Translations under genes and position numbers: made by a program | The notes under the pieces: model-generated | Seen by the model: the letters and a program-made list of their open reading frames with translations, nothing else | Told to the model about the DNA's origin: nothing | The model's database searches: none | In this document: positions 7,887 through 16,479 of the stretch, in pieces | Numbering within the stretch: the first letter of the stretch is position 1 | Layout: each line of letters begins with the position of its first letter | DNA from: Pseudomonas orientalis | Lineage (GTDB): Bacteria; Pseudomonadota; Gammaproteobacteria; Pseudomonadales; Pseudomonadaceae | Assembly (NCBI RefSeq): GCF_022807995.1 | Contig: NZ_CP094351.1 | Coordinates: 3,627,001 to 3,691,000 of the forward strand | Length of the DNA stretch: 64,000 nt | Direction of reading: 5' to 3'

Positions 7887-8792
7887 GTGATTGAGCTTTC
7901 GGACCCCTTCACCCATCTGGTGCTCGCCCCGGCCATCGGCGGCGCCATCGTGAACTGGACGGTACGCGCCACCGGCCAGCCGCTGCTGCGCCATAGCGAT
8001 GAGCAGGCGATCACTACCGGTCTCCCGGGCAAATTGGGCTGCTACCCACTGGCGCCCTGGTCCAACCGTGTCGCCGAGGGAGGCTTCGACAACCCCGACG
8101 GCTGGCTGGCCCTCAAGCCCAACAGCCTCACTGACCCGCTGCCGATTCACGGCTCGGCCTGGAAACAGGCGTGGCAGGTGAGCAGCCAAACCGTAGATGA
8201 AGTGGTGTTGCACTTGCTTTGCGATACACCGTTCGCGTACCGCGCCGAGCAACGGTTTCGCTTGCGCGATGGCGTGCTGGCGATTGAATTGCGCGTGACT
8301 CATCTGGCCGAAAAAGCCGCGTGGCATGGGCTGGGGTTGCATCCGTACTTCCCGCGTCGTCCGGATACGCGATTGCAGGCCCAGGCATCGCAGGTGTGGA
8401 TGAGCGATGCGGCCAAGCTGCCAACGCAATTGACGGCGGTGTCGCAGGATTGGGATTTCAGCCACACCAGAAAGCTGCCGCAAAGCCTGGTGGACAATGG
8501 ATTCGTTGGCTGGGATGGGCACTGCCTGATCGAGCAGCCGCAGCTTGGGTACAGCCTCGAATGCCAGGCTACCGGCGCCGATTACTTCCTGTTGTATTGC
8601 CCGCCGGGGTTGGAATTTTTCTGCATCGAGCCGGTAAGCCATCCGGTAAATGCCCATCACTTGCCGGGAAGACCGGGCTTGAAGCTGCTGGAACAAGGTC
8701 AGTCAATTCACCTCAATTTCAACCTGAAATACACTCCAAATGTGGGAGGGGGCTTGCCCCCGATTGCAGTGGGTCAGTCTGAGCATCTTTGA
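7887..8792 (+). CDS. Aldose 1-epimerase (mutarotase) family, with REP-encoded C-terminus
   Basis: This 301-residue protein is of the galactose mutarotase fold (aldose 1-epimerase or YeaD-like). The substrate-binding His residues are in LPIHGSAWKQAW and GLGLHPYFPR, and a late Glu in FFCIEPVSHPVNAHH is the catalytic-base candidate. It probably speeds interconversion of uronate anomers for the upstream dehydrogenase. It starts at GTG 7887. The last ~18 residues (NVGGGLPPIAVGQSEHL) are encoded by a REP sequence, so the ancestral stop seems lost. Confidence 0.85.
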   Translation: MIELSDPFTHLVLAPAIGGAIVNWTVRATGQPLLRHSDEQAITTGLPGKLGCYPLAPWSNRVAEGGFDNPDGWLALKPNSLTDPLPIHGSAWKQAWQVSSQTVDEVVLHLLCDTPFAYRAEQRFRLRDGVLAIELRVTHLAEKAAWHGLGLHPYFPRRPDTRLQAQASQVWMSDAAKLPTQLTAVSQDWDFSHTRKLPQSLVDNGFVGWDGHCLIEQPQLGYSLECQATGADYFLLYCPPGLEFFCIEPVSHPVNAHHLPGRPGLKLLEQGQSIHLNFNLKYTPNVGGGLPPIAVGQSEHL

Positions 8793-8832
8793 CTGAAACA
8801 CCGCTATCGGGGGCAAGCCCCCTCCCACATTT
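8739..8832. repeat. Class I REPIN overlapping the 3' end of the epimerase gene
   Basis: An inverted pair of class I REPs. The left copy lies inside the reading frame of the upstream epimerase gene, and the right copy ends 20 nt before the convergent efflux gene's stop. Confidence 0.9.
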
Positions 8833-8852
8833 TGCTCCCTGTTGTGTCAGGG

Positions 8853-9998
8853 TCAGGGGGGTGAATTTTTAAGGCGCCCGGCGGTGTCGATACTCACCAC
8901 CACAGACAACCCCGGTCGCAACCGTTCACTTTCGGCCTGGTCAGGGTCGACAGTGATCCGCACCGGCACGCGCTGGGCGATCTTCACGAAATTGCCGGTG
9001 GCGTTGTCCGCCTGCAACAGGCTGAACTCCGACCCGGTCGCCGGAGAAATATGCTGCACCGTGCCGTGAAACCTGCGGTGGTTCAGCGCATCCACGGTGA
9101 AGGTCACTGGCTGGCCGACCTGCACATTGTCCATCTGGGTTTCTTTCATATTGGCGATCACCCACAACTGCTTGGGCACCAGCGCCATCAACTGCGCGCC
9201 GGAGTTGACGTAGGCCCCCAGGCGCACGCCAATCTGCCCCAACTGGCCATCCCGGGGCGCGGTGATGCGGGTGTTGGACAGGTCGATCCGGGCCAATTCC
9301 ACCGCAGCCTCCGCACTGGCCACTGCCGCCTCCAGGGAGCCGCGATTGACGATCACCGTTTGCAGGTCCTGCCGCGCGATTTCCAGGCTGGCCTGGGCCT
9401 GGGCCACGGCGGCGACGGTCTGGGCATTGGCAGCGCGGGTGACGTCCAGCTCACGCCTGGACACTGAACCGTCGCTGATCAGCTCTTCATTGCGGCGCAG
9501 GTCGGCGGTGCTTTTGCGCGCCTGAGCCTGGCTGTCGACCAGCGCAGCCTGGCGCAACTTGATGGTCGCTTCGGCGCTGTTGCGTTGCTGCACCACATTG
9601 GCCAGCGAAGCCTTCTGCACCGCCAGTTGCGCCAAGGCCTGGTCCAGGCGCTGCTTGTAGATGCGGTCATCGAGACGCACCAGCAGGTCGCCGGCTTTCA
9701 CATACTGGAAATCCTGCACCGGCACTTCGAATACATAGCCGCTGAGCTGCGGGCCGATGATCGTCACCTGCCCACGCACCAAAGCATTCTCGGTGGTTTC
9801 CACGGCGCTGCTGAACGGCGGCAGTTGCCACGCGTACAGCACGATCAGCACGCCGACAATGGCAACCGCGGCAAAGCCCAGGGACGAAAGGAGGCGTACT
9901 CGCAATGAACGCGGTTCGGTCACGGCGGCGCCCGGCGGCGTGGTGCCCTCGGGCGTGGAAGCGATGGCGTTGGTGGTCGTGGTCGTGGGTTCGGTCAT
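8853..9998 (-). CDS. HlyD/EmrA-type membrane fusion protein
   Basis: This 381-residue periplasmic adaptor belongs to the HlyD/EmrA family. A Thr-rich cytoplasmic N-terminus precedes one membrane helix (about residues 35-55). A biotinyl-lipoyl-like half (GYVFEVPVQDFQYVKAGDLL), a long alpha-hairpin of Ala/Gln/Arg heptads, the second lipoyl half (ITAPRDGQLGQIGVR) and a beta-barrel domain follow. The ATG at 9998 overlaps the stop of the preceding MFS gene (ATGA). The two should form a two-part efflux pump that needs an outer-membrane channel encoded elsewhere. Confidence 0.9.
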   Translation of the reverse strand: MTEPTTTTTNAIASTPEGTTPPGAAVTEPRSLRVRLLSSLGFAAVAIVGVLIVLYAWQLPPFSSAVETTENALVRGQVTIIGPQLSGYVFEVPVQDFQYVKAGDLLVRLDDRIYKQRLDQALAQLAVQKASLANVVQQRNSAEATIKLRQAALVDSQAQARKSTADLRRNEELISDGSVSRRELDVTRAANAQTVAAVAQAQASLEIARQDLQTVIVNRGSLEAAVASAEAAVELARIDLSNTRITAPRDGQLGQIGVRLGAYVNSGAQLMALVPKQLWVIANMKETQMDNVQVGQPVTFTVDALNHRRFHGTVQHISPATGSEFSLLQADNATGNFVKIAQRVPVRITVDPDQAESERLRPGLSVVVSIDTAGRLKNSPP

Positions 9999-11641
9999 GA
10001 AGAGGCGCCGACAGGTTGAACGGGAGGGGTTGCTGCTTTGGTGGTGCTCATCAGCCACAGGCTGCGGATAAAGATCCAGATCATGGTCAGGATCGCGATG
10101 ATCGCAATCAACATGAAGACATCGTTGTACGCCATGACGTTCGCCTCACGGGTGGCCGCCGTGGCCAGGCTGCGAATGCCCATCAGGTTGCGCAACTCCG
10201 GGTCGGCAACGATGCCGCCATAAGCCGAGCCGCCACTCTGTACCCGCGCCGCGACACGGGGGTCGAGCAAGGTCAGATGCTCGGTGATCATGCTCGAGTG
10301 ATACTTCTCGCGCACGATCTGGAACGTGCCGAGCAACGCCGCGCCGATCAGGCCGCCGAGGTTCTGGCAAATCCCGAACATCACCGAAAAGCTCACCAGG
10401 TTGCGCGGGTTGGTCAATACATTCCTGGTGCCGAGCACCATGGTCGGCCCGAGAAAGAAGGTACCGCCGAAGCCTAGCAGGAACTGGCTGATATACAGGT
10501 TCTGCGGTCGCGTCAGGTTGCTGGAAAAACTGTCCATCACCGACCCCGTCGCCATCAGCGCCAGTGAGATGATCAGTGGCATCAGCAAGTGCGCCGGATT
10601 GATCGTCAAGGCGCTGACCACCAGCCCGGCAATCGCCCCGGCCAGCATCACCACGTACAGCGTATGCATCTGCTGGTAACTCATGTTCAGCATCTGCATG
10701 AAACCCACCGCACCGGTGGATTGTTCGGACAGCACCATGCGAATCAGGATCACCGCCAGGGCCAGGCGAATCATAGTGCCGCTGCCCAGCCAGCGGGTCA
10801 TCAGCATCGGGTTGGCGCGGTTATGTTCGATGGCCAGGCCGGCCATGATCAGCACCAGCGAACAGGCCGAGGCGATGCCGATCCAGGGCGCCTCCAGCCA
10901 CCAGTCGATGCGCCCCAGGGACAACACCGCGCAGAGCAAGGCGACGCCGGTGGCCAGGATCGCAAAGGTGAGGAAATCGAGTTTTTCAAAGGTCTTGAAC
11001 CGGTCGCCGGGCGGCAACTTGAGCAGGAACACACAGCCCAGGCAGATCAGCGCCAGGCCCAGCTCGAACAGGTACAGCCCGCGCCATTCGGCGATTTGCA
11101 GCAAATCCTCGGAGAACAGCCGCGCCAGCGGTAACGCCAGCTGCGCAGTGCCCAGCCCCAGCACCAGGGCTTTCAAGCGCCACTTGGCCGGGAACGCCTG
11201 GATCATGTAGTACAAGCCCAACGAACTCAGCGCCGCCCCCACCATGCCGTGGGCCGCCCGCACGGCGATGGCCGAGTTGAGATCATTGACGAACAAGTGG
11301 CCGAAGGTCACCAGCGCATACAACACCAGGAACACCTCGGTAAACGCCCGCAGGCCGAACTGCTGGCGAAATTTCACCAGCAGCAGGTTCATGCACACGT
11401 TGGTCATCACATAGGCAGCGGGCAGCCAAGCCATTTCCGCCGTGGTCGCGCCCAGGGCGCCTTGCAGGTATTGCAGGTTGGCGATGACCAGGGCGTTGCC
11501 CAACCCGCCCGTGATCGCCACCAGCACGCCGACCAGCGCGAACAGCCAGCGCTTGGGGGTGGGGTGCAGCGGCGTCGACGGCGAACCAGGCAAGCTCGGC
11601 CGCTCGTGGGGTTGCCATGTATGTGGGGTGTATTTATCCAT
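9995..11641 (-). CDS. MFS transporter, DHA2/EmrB type (14 helices)
   Basis: This 548-residue protein has about fourteen membrane helices and is a DHA2-family drug/proton antiporter of EmrB type. It has an N-terminal Pro-rich cytoplasmic tail, a motif-C-like AAHGMVGAALSSLG helix, and the long periplasmic loop before the last helix that is typical of the family. It is first in a two-gene operon with the adaptor gene, which overlaps it by 4 nt. AAGGT lies 6 nt before the ATG. The substrate is unknown. Confidence 0.88.
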   Translation of the reverse strand: MDKYTPHTWQPHERPSLPGSPSTPLHPTPKRWLFALVGVLVAITGGLGNALVIANLQYLQGALGATTAEMAWLPAAYVMTNVCMNLLLVKFRQQFGLRAFTEVFLVLYALVTFGHLFVNDLNSAIAVRAAHGMVGAALSSLGLYYMIQAFPAKWRLKALVLGLGTAQLALPLARLFSEDLLQIAEWRGLYLFELGLALICLGCVFLLKLPPGDRFKTFEKLDFLTFAILATGVALLCAVLSLGRIDWWLEAPWIGIASACSLVLIMAGLAIEHNRANPMLMTRWLGSGTMIRLALAVILIRMVLSEQSTGAVGFMQMLNMSYQQMHTLYVVMLAGAIAGLVVSALTINPAHLLMPLIISLALMATGSVMDSFSSNLTRPQNLYISQFLLGFGGTFFLGPTMVLGTRNVLTNPRNLVSFSVMFGICQNLGGLIGAALLGTFQIVREKYHSSMITEHLTLLDPRVAARVQSGGSAYGGIVADPELRNLMGIRSLATAATREANVMAYNDVFMLIAIIAILTMIWIFIRSLWLMSTTKAATPPVQPVGASS

Positions 11642-11762
11642 TCGGTGACCTTGATGAGCCGACGCGTAAGGCCGGTGAAGCCATGACTTAGAGAACAGTA
11701 ACCTGAGGTACGTTCATCTCGCCAGCTATCAAGCGTGCACGGTCAAAACTGTGAGAGGGGGC

Positions 11763-11892
11763 TTTGATCGTTCCCACGCTCCGCGTGGTAATGCCGCCTG
11801 GGACGCTCCGCGTCCCGCCGACAACTCAATGCGCACAGGTGACGCAGAGCGTCACGGGATGCGTTACCACGCAGAGCGTGGTAACGATCAAA
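11763..11892. repeat. REPIN-like inverted repeat, class III
   Basis: The ends TTTGATCGTT (11763) and AACGATCAAA (11892) are exact inverses. Inside are CCCACGCTCCGCGTGG and ACCACGCAGAGCGTGGT plus the hairpins GGGACGCTCCGCGTCCC and GTGACGCAGAGCGTCAC. This is a REP-like doublet unrelated in sequence to the class I and II elements. It starts the 658-base gene-free stretch between the MFS gene and the symporter. Confidence 0.8.
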
Positions 11893-11979
11893 ACAGACAA
11901 TTCCGGTCGGCTCCAAGGCCGCCGCGCTTTGCTTTTGCTTTTGATCTGGGGCGCCCCGTCAAACACGCTGGCCGAACGC

Positions 11980-12070
11980 AGGCTTTGGAGCGTGGGTAAC
12001 CCGGCAGGACGCCGGGTTAGCCGCACTGGGCCAAGGATGGCCCATTGCGGCGGCCCACGCTCCAAAGCCT
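11980..12070. repeat. Cruciform-type structured intergenic repeat
   Basis: A perfect 17-nt inverted repeat (AGGCTTTGGAGCGTGGG at 11980-11996 and its inverse at 12054-12070) encloses two smaller hairpins: TAACCCGGC/GCCGGGTTA (11997-12019) and TGGGCC/GGCCCA (12027-12044). The result is a multi-arm cruciform or multi-branched RNA. The flanks up to about 12200 (GCATGCCGAGCC, TTTTGCTTACTTTTGGCTG) look like the rest of a dispersed Pseudomonas repeat, but copy number cannot be tested here. Confidence 0.6.
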
Positions 12071-12262
12071 TCGTTACGGCATGCCGAGCCTAGGCGAGGC
12101 ACCGAGTGTTGGGGCGAGGACCTTTTGCTTACTTTTGGCTGGGCCGGCATTCCGGTCCTTCCAAAAGTGAGCCGCTGTAAGAGCGGAACCATAAGTAGCC
12201 GTTACCTGAATAACGGATATGTACTCATTCCAGCCCCAGGATATAGTCGGCTCGAAGGCCGC

Positions 12263-12288
12263 CATCGCAGGCAAGCCAGCTCCCACAT
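12263..12288. repeat. Solitary REP of a fourth type
   Basis: CATCGCAGGCAAGCCAGCTC followed by CCACAT is a single REP-like palindrome with no inverted partner, just before the 3' end of the symporter gene. Confidence 0.6.
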
Positions 12289-12299
12289 GGAATGCACGG

Positions 12300-13778
12300 T
12301 CAGACCCATCCCAACCAACTCCAATACGTCGCCGCAAACACCAGCATCAACCCATACCCGATCAACGTCACCAAAACCCCCACCTTGGCAAACTGCCGCG
12401 CCGTGAACGTTCCCGTCCCCAGGCACACCATATTCTGCGGCGCATTGATCGGCAGGATAAACCCGTAGCTCATCACAAACCCCAGCAGCATGGTCATGCC
12501 CAACCGGCTGAAATCCCCCGGCAAGGTCTGCAGCACCGCAATCAGGATCGGCAGCAACGCCGAGGTCAGCGCCGTGGCGCTGGCGAACCCCAGGTGAATC
12601 AGGATCAGGAACGCGCCAAGAATTGCAAACACCCCCAACGGTCCCACCTGATCCAGCCCCGTGTGGGCCACAACAGTAGAGCCCAGCCACTGTCCGGCCT
12701 GGGTCGTCAGCAACGCCGTGCCCAGGCTGATACCCACGCCGAACACGATGACCGTGCCCCACGGGATCCGCGACTGCACATCCTTCCAGGTCATTACGCC
12801 AATGCCCGGCAGCAGCAGGAATACCAACCCCGCATAGGTCGTGGAGGTCGTGTCGAAACTGTGCAGCCGGCCTTCTGTCGCCCAGGCCAGCAGCAACAGG
12901 ACCGACACGCTCAACAGCCGCTTCTGCGGCCCGGTCATCGGCCCGATTTCCACCAGCGACTGCGCCACCGCCTCTTTACCCCCTGGGATACTGTCGGTTT
13001 CCGGCGGCAACAGTTTGAGCACCAGGAACAGCAGCACCGCCGACATGATCAACGCCCACGGCGCACCGGCAATCAGCCAGTCGATCCACGACACGCGTTG
13101 GCCGAGCATCTTGTCCATGAAGCCGACCGTCAGCAGGTTCTGCGCAGCGGCGGTCTGTATGCCAACGTTCCAGATGCTGGTGCCCTGGGCCACTACGATC
13201 ATGATGCCGGCGGCGATGTTCGAGCGCTTGTCGACGCCGAACGCGGCGATCACGCCCATCATGATCGGCACCACACAGGCACTGCGCGCCGTGGCGCTGG
13301 GCACCACCAGGCTGAGCAGGATGGTCACCGCAATCGCCCCGAGCAGGATGCGCCGGGTGCTGGTGCCGACTCGACTGAGCGTGACCAGGGCGATGCGCCG
13401 GTCCAGGCCGGTGTGGGTCATGGCGGCGGCGATAAACAGCGCGCCCGCCACCAGCGCCAGCGCCGGGTTGGAGAACCCGGTGAGCGCCATGCTGATCGCC
13501 GGGCTGGTGCCGATCAGGTGCGTGGGGTCCTGGATCGACGGCGCGGTGCCGAGCAAAAACGCCATGAGCGAAGTGATCATGATCGCACTGGCTTCATAGG
13601 ACACCGCTTCGGTGATCCACACCACCACGGCAAACGCGAGGATCGCCAGCATGCGGTGTCCGGCCACCGGCAAATCGGCAGGCAGCGGCAACAGCAGCAC
13701 GCCGATCATTACCAGCACGGCGAACATCAGGCCGAGGGGTAATTTGAAGGATGCAGCGGTTGTTGCGGGGGCGTTCAT
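12300..13778 (-). CDS. DASS/SLC13-family anion:sodium symporter
   Basis: This 492-residue protein has about twelve membrane segments and belongs to the divalent anion:sodium symporter family (CitT/SLC13). The two family SNT-like re-entrant motifs appear as VVPSATARSACVVP and, in the second half, LPINAPQNMVCLGTG. Between them are the WITEAVSYEASAI helix and the ASATALTSALLP segment. Likely substrates are C4-dicarboxylates, tricarboxylates or sulfate. The ATG has GGAG 6 nt upstream. The TauE and sulfide genes follow on the same strand side but are not clearly linked to it. Confidence 0.87.
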   Translation of the reverse strand: MNAPATTAASFKLPLGLMFAVLVMIGVLLLPLPADLPVAGHRMLAILAFAVVVWITEAVSYEASAIMITSLMAFLLGTAPSIQDPTHLIGTSPAISMALTGFSNPALALVAGALFIAAAMTHTGLDRRIALVTLSRVGTSTRRILLGAIAVTILLSLVVPSATARSACVVPIMMGVIAAFGVDKRSNIAAGIMIVVAQGTSIWNVGIQTAAAQNLLTVGFMDKMLGQRVSWIDWLIAGAPWALIMSAVLLFLVLKLLPPETDSIPGGKEAVAQSLVEIGPMTGPQKRLLSVSVLLLLAWATEGRLHSFDTTSTTYAGLVFLLLPGIGVMTWKDVQSRIPWGTVIVFGVGISLGTALLTTQAGQWLGSTVVAHTGLDQVGPLGVFAILGAFLILIHLGFASATALTSALLPILIAVLQTLPGDFSRLGMTMLLGFVMSYGFILPINAPQNMVCLGTGTFTARQFAKVGVLVTLIGYGLMLVFAATYWSWLGWV

Positions 13779-13940
13779 GGGGTGCTCCGTGAGCCGTCAG
13801 ATCAGGCTCGGAGCATGGCGCAAGCTGCCGCACGCGGTGTTGACGGGTATCAACTCCCGAGCCCGACGGCGCTGAACCCACTGAAAACTCATCAGTTGCC
13901 CCTCACCGGGAGCGCCCCCTTCCCTCACTTGGACTGTATT

Positions 13941-14753
13941 TCAGGTCCGGAGCAAAGCATTCATCAGCATTCCAGCCGCCACCAGTACACACAGGCCGGC
14001 AAACCCCACTTGCAACGCACGCGCAGGAATCACTGAGCACAAGCGACGTCCGGCCAACATGCCGACAATACTCGCCACGATAAATGCCCAGCCCACTGGC
14101 TCGATATTCACACCGGCGTGAAAGGCCCCCGCCACGCCGATCAGCGACAGCAGGCTGACCACCATCAACGAGGTCGCGACGATCCCGCGCATCTGCACAT
14201 CGGTCAGTTGCTTGAACGCCGGCACGATCAGAAAGCCGCCGCCCACGCCGAGCAGGCCCGAGACCGCGCCGGTGACTGCGCCCAATGCCGCCAGGGTCGC
14301 ACTGCATTTGGCCGTCCAGGCCAGGCGTCCGGTCTGCTGGTTGAGCATGCAGTTTTTCTGGCCCCACGACGCCGCGCCATGGTCGCTCGGCCCGGCTGCG
14401 ACCCTTTCGCGCCGCAGCATGCGCCAGGCCACCAGCACCATCAGCGCGCTGAACAGGCCCATCAGCACCGGCTCCGGCAGTTGATGGGCGACGAATACCC
14501 CCAACGGCGAAAACAACGCACCCAGCAACGCAATCAATAACGCCGCGCGGTAACGCACCAGGCCATGGCGCAGACCATCAATCGCCCCCACCGCCGCCGC
14601 CGCACCCACGGCGAGCAAAGACACTGGTGCGGCCTGGGTCATCGTCAACCCCAGTCCCAGCACCAGCGCCGGCACACCGAGGATGCCGCCGCCCGCGCCG
14701 GTCAAGCCCATGACCAGGCCCATCAAGATACCCAACACACTGGCCAGCAGCAT
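13941..14753 (-). CDS. TauE/SafE-family sulfite/sulfur anion exporter
   Basis: This 270-residue membrane protein has about eight helices in two repeated halves and belongs to the TauE/SafE (DUF81) family. The family glycine-rich motifs are LMGLVMGLTGAGGGILGVPAL near the start (quoted as split segments) and ALGAVTGAVSGLLGVGGGF in the second half. Its ATG directly follows the stop of the sulfide:quinone reductase gene, so it is co-transcribed. In this setting it probably exports sulfite or thiosulfate made from sulfide oxidation. Confidence 0.9.
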   Translation of the reverse strand: MLLASVLGILMGLVMGLTGAGGGILGVPALVLGLGLTMTQAAPVSLLAVGAAAAVGAIDGLRHGLVRYRAALLIALLGALFSPLGVFVAHQLPEPVLMGLFSALMVLVAWRMLRRERVAAGPSDHGAASWGQKNCMLNQQTGRLAWTAKCSATLAALGAVTGAVSGLLGVGGGFLIVPAFKQLTDVQMRGIVATSLMVVSLLSLIGVAGAFHAGVNIEPVGWAFIVASIVGMLAGRRLCSVIPARALQVGFAGLCVLVAAGMLMNALLRT

Positions 14754-15998
14754 TCAGTCCACCTTGCTCAGGCGGGTCAGCCACTCGCGGCCCTTGAGCA
14801 TGCCGTTCCAGTAGAACCACGGCAGCAGCGTGGCCTTGAGGAACCACATCGAACGGCGCGCCTGGGTCGGGTCGAGGGGAAAGGTCGGCAGCAGCTTGCC
14901 GCCGTAGCCGAACTCGGCCAGCACTACCTTGCCCTTCTCCACCGTCAGCGGGCAGGAGCCGTAGCCGTCGTACTTGAGCGGCAGCGGCGCCTGTTTGCGC
15001 AGGGCCAGCAGGTTTTCGGCGACTACTACGATCTGCTTGCGCACCGCTGCGGCGGTCTTGGCGTTGGTGGTGCCGCATACGTCGCCCAAGCCAAAGATGT
15101 GCGGATAGCGCAGGTGTTGCAGGCTGTGGGGGTTCACTTCGCACCAGCCGGCGGCATCGGCCAGCGGGCTTTGGCGGATAAAATCCGGAGCCACTTGCGG
15201 TGGCACGACGTGCAACATGTCGAAGGCTTTCTCCTCGATGTGCACGTTGCCTTCAGCATCTTTGACTTCGAACCAGGCTTTGCGCGCAGGGCCGTCGACT
15301 TTTATCAGGTTGGCATTGAACGCCAGGCGTGCGTTGTATTTTTCGACGTACTTCATCAGCGGCGGCACAAAAGTCGCGACGCCGAACAGCGCGGCACCGG
15401 CCAGGTTGAATTCGACCTTGATGTTTTTCAGGCTGCCCTGCCTGAGCCAATGATCGCAGGACAGGTACATGGCCTTCTGCGGCGCACCGGCGCATTTGAT
15501 CGGCATGGCCGGCTGGGTGAACAGCGCCCTGCCACCCTTGAGCTGCTGCACCAGTTGCCAGGTATAGGCGGCATGTTCGTAGCTGTAGTTGGAGGTGACA
15601 CCGTGTTGACCGAGCGTCTCTTGCAGGCCCTCGATCTTTTCCCAGGCCAGGCGCAGGCCGGGGCAGACAATCAGGTTTTTCCAGGTGACGCGCTGGCCGC
15701 TGTCGAGCACCAGGGTGTGCTCATCGGGCAGCACTTCGCTGACGGCGGCCTGCACCCAACTGACGCCATTGGGCAGCACATCGGCCAAGGGGCGACGGGT
15801 CTTTTGCAAATCGTAGGCGCCGCCGCCGACCAGGGTCCAGGCCGGTTGGTAACAGTGGTAGTCGTTAGGTTCGATGAGGGTGATGTTCAGGTGCGGCTCG
15901 CGCTTGAGCAGGCTGGCCAGCAGGCCGATGCCTGCCGAACCGCCGCCGATGACTACGATATCGCCACTGATGGTGGGTCCCCAGTGTTGTTCGGTCAT
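14754..15998 (-). CDS. sqr: Sulfide:quinone oxidoreductase
   Basis: This 414-residue flavoprotein should oxidise sulfide and pass electrons to quinone at the inner membrane, producing persulfide. The FAD motif IVVIGGGSAGIGLLASLLKR is at the start. NDYHCYQPAWTLVGGGAYDL matches type II (eukaryote-like) SQRs, and Cys residues occur in LIVCPGLRLAW, PIKCAGAPQKAMYLSCDHW and later in GYGSCPLTVEKGK. The second nucleotide-binding segment HIFGLGDVCGTTNAKT is also clear. It is cut from one transcript with TauE and sits behind a persulfide-sensor-type regulator. Confidence 0.9.
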   Translation of the reverse strand: MTEQHWGPTISGDIVVIGGGSAGIGLLASLLKREPHLNITLIEPNDYHCYQPAWTLVGGGAYDLQKTRRPLADVLPNGVSWVQAAVSEVLPDEHTLVLDSGQRVTWKNLIVCPGLRLAWEKIEGLQETLGQHGVTSNYSYEHAAYTWQLVQQLKGGRALFTQPAMPIKCAGAPQKAMYLSCDHWLRQGSLKNIKVEFNLAGAALFGVATFVPPLMKYVEKYNARLAFNANLIKVDGPARKAWFEVKDAEGNVHIEEKAFDMLHVVPPQVAPDFIRQSPLADAAGWCEVNPHSLQHLRYPHIFGLGDVCGTTNAKTAAAVRKQIVVVAENLLALRKQAPLPLKYDGYGSCPLTVEKGKVVLAEFGYGGKLLPTFPLDPTQARRSMWFLKATLLPWFYWNGMLKGREWLTRLSKVD

Positions 15999-16049
15999 GG
16001 TCTACTGCCTTTTTCAGTCAATGCACACAAGGGTCGCTGCCGGATGGCG

Positions 16050-16385
16050 TCACGCCCAGCTTTTTATCACCGCGCCGCAGTACAGGCCGGACAGGGTCTT
16101 CATCACTTGAATCACTTCGTGGCTGGCCAATCCGTAGAAAATGTATTTGCCTTCCCGACGGGTGGCGACCAACCCTTCGTCCCGCAGGATGCCCAACTGT
16201 TGTGACAGCGTGGGCTGGCGCACGCCCGTCTGGGCTTCCAGCTCGCCGACGTTGCGTTCGCCCAGGGTCAACTGGCAGAGGATCAGCAAGCGGTCTTCAT
16301 TGGCCAGCGCCTTGAGCAAGGAACAGGCCTTGGACGCCGATGCACGCAACTGGGCGACCTCGCCCTCACTCAACGTAGATTCCAT
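16050..16385 (-). CDS. bigR: ArsR-family persulfide sensor of BigR/SqrR type
   Basis: This 111-residue winged-helix repressor resembles BigR and SqrR. One Cys lies in the recognition-domain helix (RLLILCQLTLGE) and one near the C-terminus (LSGLYCGAV), the two positions that form the di- to tetrasulfide switch in those sensors. The DNA-binding helix reads RQPTLSQQLGILRDEGLV. The start at 16385 has GAGG 4-5 nt upstream; in-frame ATGs at 16403 and 16481 are less likely. It lies between sqr and the persulfide-dioxygenase-like gene and probably represses both. The two cysteines are seen; the sensing role is inferred from the family. Confidence 0.85.
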   Translation of the reverse strand: MESTLSEGEVAQLRASASKACSLLKALANEDRLLILCQLTLGERNVGELEAQTGVRQPTLSQQLGILRDEGLVATRREGKYIFYGLASHEVIQVMKTLSGLYCGAVIKSWA

Positions 16386-16423
16386 TTGCCTCGGTTCCTT
16401 CATCTCACTTAAGCTCAAGACAT

Positions 16424-16441
16424 TATGTTTAAACGTAAACT
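16424..16441. promoter_or_regulatory. AT-rich dyad between bigR and pdo (candidate operator)
   Basis: The dyad GTTTAAACGTAAAC (arms GTTTA and TAAAC with a 4-nt centre) lies in the 94-nt space between the divergent genes. This is where a BigR-type repressor would bind to control both directions. Its sequence was not matched to a known site. Confidence 0.4.
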
Positions 16442-16479
16442 GATTGTAACCACATTTTTCCCAAACAGAGACAGCCGCC

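Noticed and set aside
11751..12337. Several small open frames (60-110 codons) in the repeat region upstream of the symporter
   Set aside because: They lie in palindromic repeats, have no ribosome-binding sites and low-complexity sequence; they are likely spurious.
12219..13742. 507-codon plus-strand frame across the symporter gene
   Set aside because: The sequence is Gln/Arg/His-rich and typical of an antisense frame; the minus strand carries a clear DASS symporter.
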